Shown here: positions 11,001 through 17,000 of the stretch, piece after piece
Numbering within the stretch: the stretch's first letter is position 1
How the letters are laid out: every line of letters starts with the position of its first letter
Notes under the pieces: model-generated
Database searches by the model: none
Told to the model about the DNA's origin: nothing
What the model saw: only the letters and a program-made list of their open reading frames with translations
Source: Phoronis ovalis
Lineage: Eukaryota; Phoronida; Phoronidae
Direction of reading: 5' to 3'
DNA: 18,394 bases
Assembly: GCA_028565635.1 (NCBI GenBank)
Contig: JAOXYB010018229.1
Location: 1 to 18,394 of the forward strand
Translations under genes and position numbers: made by a program

Positions 11001-14000
11001 TAAACATTTCTCATACAACCAAGGAAACTCTTTTTTGATAAACCATATCTATATGATAAAAGACATAGTCTTTGAATATAAGGTAGAATTATAATAAAAA
11101 CGTGAAAGTATATAATATGTAGTATTTGTGTCCCCATACTTTTACATACATTGAATAACATACTACTATTTTTTTTAAATACTATTTACTTTTAAAGCAT
11201 TTTAAAAAAAAAATTATAGTAGAGTCATTCATTAACCCATTGTGCTAGAAAAGAATAATGGATGTTTTTCTAATTCTTAATAAGTATATGTTATAACCAA
11301 TGATGAAGCTGTTAAGTGACTGACAGCAGAAGATTAAATTTCATTTTCACGGTTTTCTAAATTTAATAGCATTTGCATAAAAATACTTTCAGTTTAAATT
11401 CATTTTAAGGTTACAACTGAGATAAATTTCTTGGCAAAAAATGAACAAAATCATGAATTTCTACAAATTACAAAAAGTATGTGAAAAAGGTTCTCATAGA
11501 TAATTGTGAAACTGAAGACAATATTTTTTGACTAAAAATATAACATCATTTTGTAAAATTTCACCTCAGCGTATCAAAATATTCTGGTACTCCTGCAATG
11601 TACAAAGGTTCTTTATCAAGTTCCAATTCCAATTCATGGGTGCCCCCAGCAATGCCTTGTATTGTCTCTTCATTGACAATCAATATACCTGTAAATAAAC
11701 AAATATGGTTAAAATCTATAAAATTACGGGACGTTTGCAAATATAATAACATACCTATCAAATTGGCAGAATTTTTTAGCAGATTTGGCATTTCCAGACA
11801 ATTCTAAGCAATGGTAGAAAACGAGACACAAATTGGACCTCATGCTCACAATGGCAGACTTGATAGCTATGCTTAGCCTAAAGGTTATCAAATGCAGAAT
11901 TCTCATAGCATACAAAGTTGACCACTGAAATCAAGTGGTAGCAAAATATAGTGTTCGCAAGCTAAAGAACTGTATAAATCTGATAATTGTATGTTACACA
12001 GTGGTCACCTGAATTCATGTTTATTCAATAATTTTGCCTAAAGCTAGTCCACTAAAAGATTACCAGTGATAAAGAGCTCGCAACATAATACTTTAAAAAT
12101 AATTGATTAATATTTTATAAATAATTGATATTTATTAAGTTCAAATGCACAATTTATAATTTAAATATTATAAACTAAAATAAAACCTCACCAGCTTATA
12201 AGCAGTTTATTTCACCTGCAAAGACCATGTAAAATACTATGGTTATAATATAGCAATAATTATATTCAGAACATCATAGACACCTCCATAGAGTGAAGTA
12301 GTGTATGGGTATTTTTTTTTTGCTGATTCATTCCCACCAGCATCAACAATATCTTGCCAGATTCTGTGTCTGGCCATCAACTAGCAAAAAACTTTCAAGA
12401 AAAATGTGAAAAAGCAATAACAAAAAATTGTTTGTACCTGAACGTCCATCTCTCATTGCTGTCACTGTGTACCATGTATTTCTGTTATACAAACCCTCAG
12501 AAGTTAAGATTAACATACTACCACTTCTCAAATAAAATTGGAATTGAACGTGTCCACCTTTCAGTTCAAGAGAGATAAAATCACCCTGAAATTTCATTAA
12601 AATGTATTCAAATAAATTGATATCGAACTACAGGTACATTTGTTTAGTTGTGCTTCACTAGAATCATCCACATGATGCCGTAACTATTTGTAAAAATGTG
12701 AAAATAACATTGAAAAGTTTGAATTGAATGTTTCTTTGAATACTTATTTTTCCACTGGTGTCTCAATTATGTATATTAGTCAATGATCTCTTTTAACAGA
12801 CTTGAAATGTAAGAATTCAATGTTTGTTGAAATAAGGATGTCCATCCTATTTCAATGCACCTCACACTCCAGAAAACTCAAGACAAATCCTGACATTAGG
12901 CCTTACGGGTTCTGTCATTCAAAGTCACTATATATATATATGTGCCACCCAATAGGCCCCCTTTTTTCAGCTCCAGCATTAACCACAGGGTATGTTTTTC
13001 AAACTCTTTTTATGACAGGGTATACTTTTTTGTTGTATATTTACCACAGGGTATATTTTCAAAAAATATTTGTTTACCACAGGGTGTATTTCTTGGAAAA
13101 CACAGTTACGACAGGAATGAAAAATTAAGGATCGTAAATTTTTCCATATATAATTTACAAGTGAATTTTACACAGGGTATCTATTTCGGGAGAGTTATTT
13201 ACAACAGGGTATATTTTTCACGTTTTTCATTTATGACAGGGTATATTTTTGATGTCTATTTACCACAGGGTCAGGGTTTTTCAATCTGGACCACACACCC
13301 CTACCAACTTTTCTGTCAAGTACCCCCCGGACATTAGGTCGCCTTTAAAAAGATCAAGTTTTTAAAACAATAGAAAACCCTGAAAAATCTAGTTATTCAA
13401 GTGGCTTAGGAATATTGCTCTTACTGAAATGAGAATATTTAATATTGCAATATTAAGGGAAATAAAAAAAGTCATCCTATCTTACCGTATCTGTGTTTGC
13501 AGAAATGTATAACAAAGCATCATGCCAAAATGTCTTAAATTGTAATTCAATAGTATGATTATATCTGTTATATTGTGACGAGTGTGAAAAAACTGTGTAT
13601 CCTTGACCATCAAAGTGAACGGTATCTTTGTCATCTATATTAGGCGCATATATCGGTCTGTAAAAAATAATTCTTAGTTTAATAAGTAAAACTGAAATGT
13701 CAAAAATAGGTTTGCAACCTTAATTATTATAATTGACAAGTTCAGCTCAAAATATACATCTGAAAGTTTTCAACCTAAATGAAGTATTCTACAAAACATA
13801 TCATTATTAATAAAATATGGAAAAACTCAATTTCACGCCTCCTCTCTGTTTGTCAATCAAACTTTTAGAATCTACCTTATATCTTTGACTAACTGTATCA
13901 CATTTTAGATTCTTATTCAGAGTGGATTATTATTACCCAGCATATTTAATACAATTTGAAGCACATGGTGAGAAAAGTAAAATATGGAGTATTTTCTATA

Positions 14001-17000
14001 TGTTCTTGTGAATCACCACATACATTTCCTGACAAGCTGCACATCTTCCATTCGTGTTTCTGAAGTTATATAGTCCTATGGGTTTGCCATCAACTTCAGT
14101 TTCACCAATACAACCAGTAAAGTGGTTTCTCGTTACACCATCTGGTAACTGTAAATATCACACTTTGTTCAATAAAGATTTTGTACAAGACTTATAATTC
14201 TTTAACATTATTTTGGCTAAACAGAACAATTCTAGCTTTTTTAGTCTACTTGGCTTTATGGCAAGTACAAAACAGTTGTTGTTGTGATAAATTAATACAA
14301 AAACACTCGAATAGTGTATTTTTAACAAAAAAGTAATGTGATATTGCTTTGGCGTCCCTTTAGATATTGCGATGTTTCTCTGTGATGTGGCATATTTGCT
14401 CATTGGTGAGAACTGAATTCAACAGTTGACATTAAATGTATCCAAGAACTAAATAAAATTATTCCAAATTTGCTTACCACAACATCTTCAGCTGCACCTC
14501 CAATTATCAATTTTGCTGAGTCATCCCAAGCTATGGTACTGATCTCCTCAGAAAGAGAAGCTTTCACCAATTGTGCATCAGGTTTTCCAGATACAGAGGC
14601 TAGTACCATTTCAACGCTTAGAGATCCTACACTGGAATATCTAAAAGTAAAAAAATTAAAATTGTGCAGGATGATGTAGCTATAGATTTACCCATACTAC
14701 CCGTCTTGATATAGTACATTGCATATAAAATAACCTAAGAGAAAAAAGAAAAATAAACATGGATTTTTCATAGATAGGTTGATTTTTCAGAAATAATGTT
14801 CTTTGTACTAGGAACAGTGAGTTATCATATCTGGCAATAAATTCCACAAGGGTATTTGCAGTAAGTATAATAAAGTAACATATAATAAGTTCTGGACACA
14901 TACTAAAATATTCAGTCGAATACATAATCTCACCTTTTAGCTGTTATGGTATACCAGGTATTTAACAAAGCATTCGATGGAGTTATCTTTAAGCTATGTG
15001 TAGCTGTTCCTACAGTATTCCCATCAGGACTCCATGAAAATTGCACATTGCCTTTGATAAGCTGCAGTGCCATATATACTCCAGGCTATAAAATAAAACT
15101 TAGTGACATCATACTTTTCATCTACTAGATACAACCAAGCATTTTTATAAGTTTTGACATTTTCTCACAAATGACTAGTGCATCTTTGTATCACAACTAT
15201 TATAAATTTGTAAGGGATCATCTCAAAAGTTATCACAATGACCACAAACGTATAGTGTGGAATTACCCCCCACCCCCCTGGTCAAACGTAGGGTGTTAGT
15301 GAGATTTGGACGTCGCGCACGTGTAAAAACTGACAACCAATTTTAAGAGCGAAATCAGGGCTTCAGACACTTTTTCAAAAGGGGGATGCGTGAGAAAAAT
15401 ATTAGTTCAATAATTAAAAAAGGTCGCTGAAACATCTGTGCTGCCAGAAAAAATTGACAAGCAAAAAAAAAGCCCATTTCCACTCCTATTGTAACAATAC
15501 GCCCAGAATAAATGCAGTAAACAAAAAAAAAATTCTTTCTCTTCTAAAGTGGGTGGTGCAACGGGGGTGCATTTACTATTTCAAAATGGGGGTGCGTTAA
15601 AGGAATAATTTTAAACATCGTATATATACTAGGCATGATTTTTTCATTTCGCACTAAACCATAAACTTATACGAAACACTATACGTTTGTGGTCATTGTG
15701 ATAGCTTTTGAGGTGATCCCTAACTTAGTTACAATCAAAGTTACTTGAAATTCATATTTGTTCTAATATTGCAGCAGCCAACCAACTTTCCGCCAATGAT
15801 CTCAATTGTCATTTTAGTAAATATATAAGGGGATAACTCAGATATATTTGAAAGTTGTTAGGCTGGGTGTCACATTAATCTAAAATACCTTGTCCATATT
15901 CTGTACTACAGCTAATAACATCTCTGAGGAAGTAGAGTTTGGTTTTATTTTCATAGAGATTGTGTTACTGGTTATAGATAAATATTTGGGTTTATAGCTT
16001 CTCGAACAACTTCCAGCATTAGATAATGAAACCTTGATCTGAAAACAAAAAATTAAAGCTATATGATCCTTGACACTTTTATACTTAATGTTAAAATATA
16101 AGAAAATTAGGCAATGTTGTTCTAATTCTAAAAGAGTTATAATCAAAACTAAAATATTGATAATAGGATGCTTTCTGATTATGTTTTCCCACAATTGCCA
16201 CAAGGAAAGCCTGTGTATACACGGCTACATCATTATTCAAGTGAATGTAATACACATATTATACGTTACAGTATAAAATTGTATTTATACTGATGCAAAA
16301 TAAATATCAACAAATCTTGTCAGTAAGTAAACAAAATAAGTTAAAAGGCATGGAGAAAAGTTCAACCAGCAAAACATTTTTTTTGGTCGTGGTACTTCTA
16401 TTTTTTTCTTATTTATTAAAAAAATAACTCACTCGATTAGCTTGATCTCGAGCCATTCTTATCCTGTCTTTTAGTTTCTGTATGTCCAGAGTAACTTTTG
16501 ATGCTAGTTCATTTGTTGTCTCTTCTTGCTGTGATAAGTTTTGTTGAAGGTCTTGCAAATTTTTCATTTTTTCTAAGGTACTGTTTGCTGCAAAACATTT
16601 ACAGGACACAATTTAAGAATGTTCTCACATCTAACCAGGCATATTAAAAACTCACACTATGTGTACAAATAATGATAATAATTCAAAAGGAAATCTGATC
16701 ACTAAAAACATATTTACATTTTTATCTAATTTCTTGCTAAAAAGAATAAGTCTCACCAATTATGAAGGAGAATACATCCCAGCTTATGGTATTTTGCATA
16801 TTAAATACAACAAATCAAAAGCTTACCAACTGCATTTGAGGTCACCCTTCTCAATCAGAAATCTCTAGTACACACATATAAGCTTTGTATGTATTTTTTG
16901 TAATCTAAATGTTGCATCATTTTGATATATACCGAGAACTAAATGAATATTTATGGATATTACACTATTGTTGTCACACTAAAACCATAGTGTTTATTCG

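Noticed and set aside
12354-12597. Intron read-through or an extra coding exon with LLVDGQTQ between the two LG2 exons
   Set aside because: The flanking exons join directly in the right phase and give a normal LG2. The extra segment has stops and frame breaks and no acceptor in the correct phase gives a clean exon, so I treat it as a relic.
12981-13270. Regularly spaced ~31-bp repeats resembling a CRISPR array
   Set aside because: The units are adjacent and diverged, there are no unique spacers of constant length, and the context is an animal intron inside a TIR element.
12802-13337. Two overlapping plus-strand frames of 108 and 131 codons
   Set aside because: They are translations of the ~31-bp minisatellite, with repeated H-R-V-Y-F-like peptides, and lie inside a transposable element.
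15880-16203. 107-codon minus-strand frame taken as one coding unit
   Set aside because: Only 15889-16038 is LG1. The upstream part is intron ending in an acceptor, and including it would break the coiled-coil to LG1 junction.
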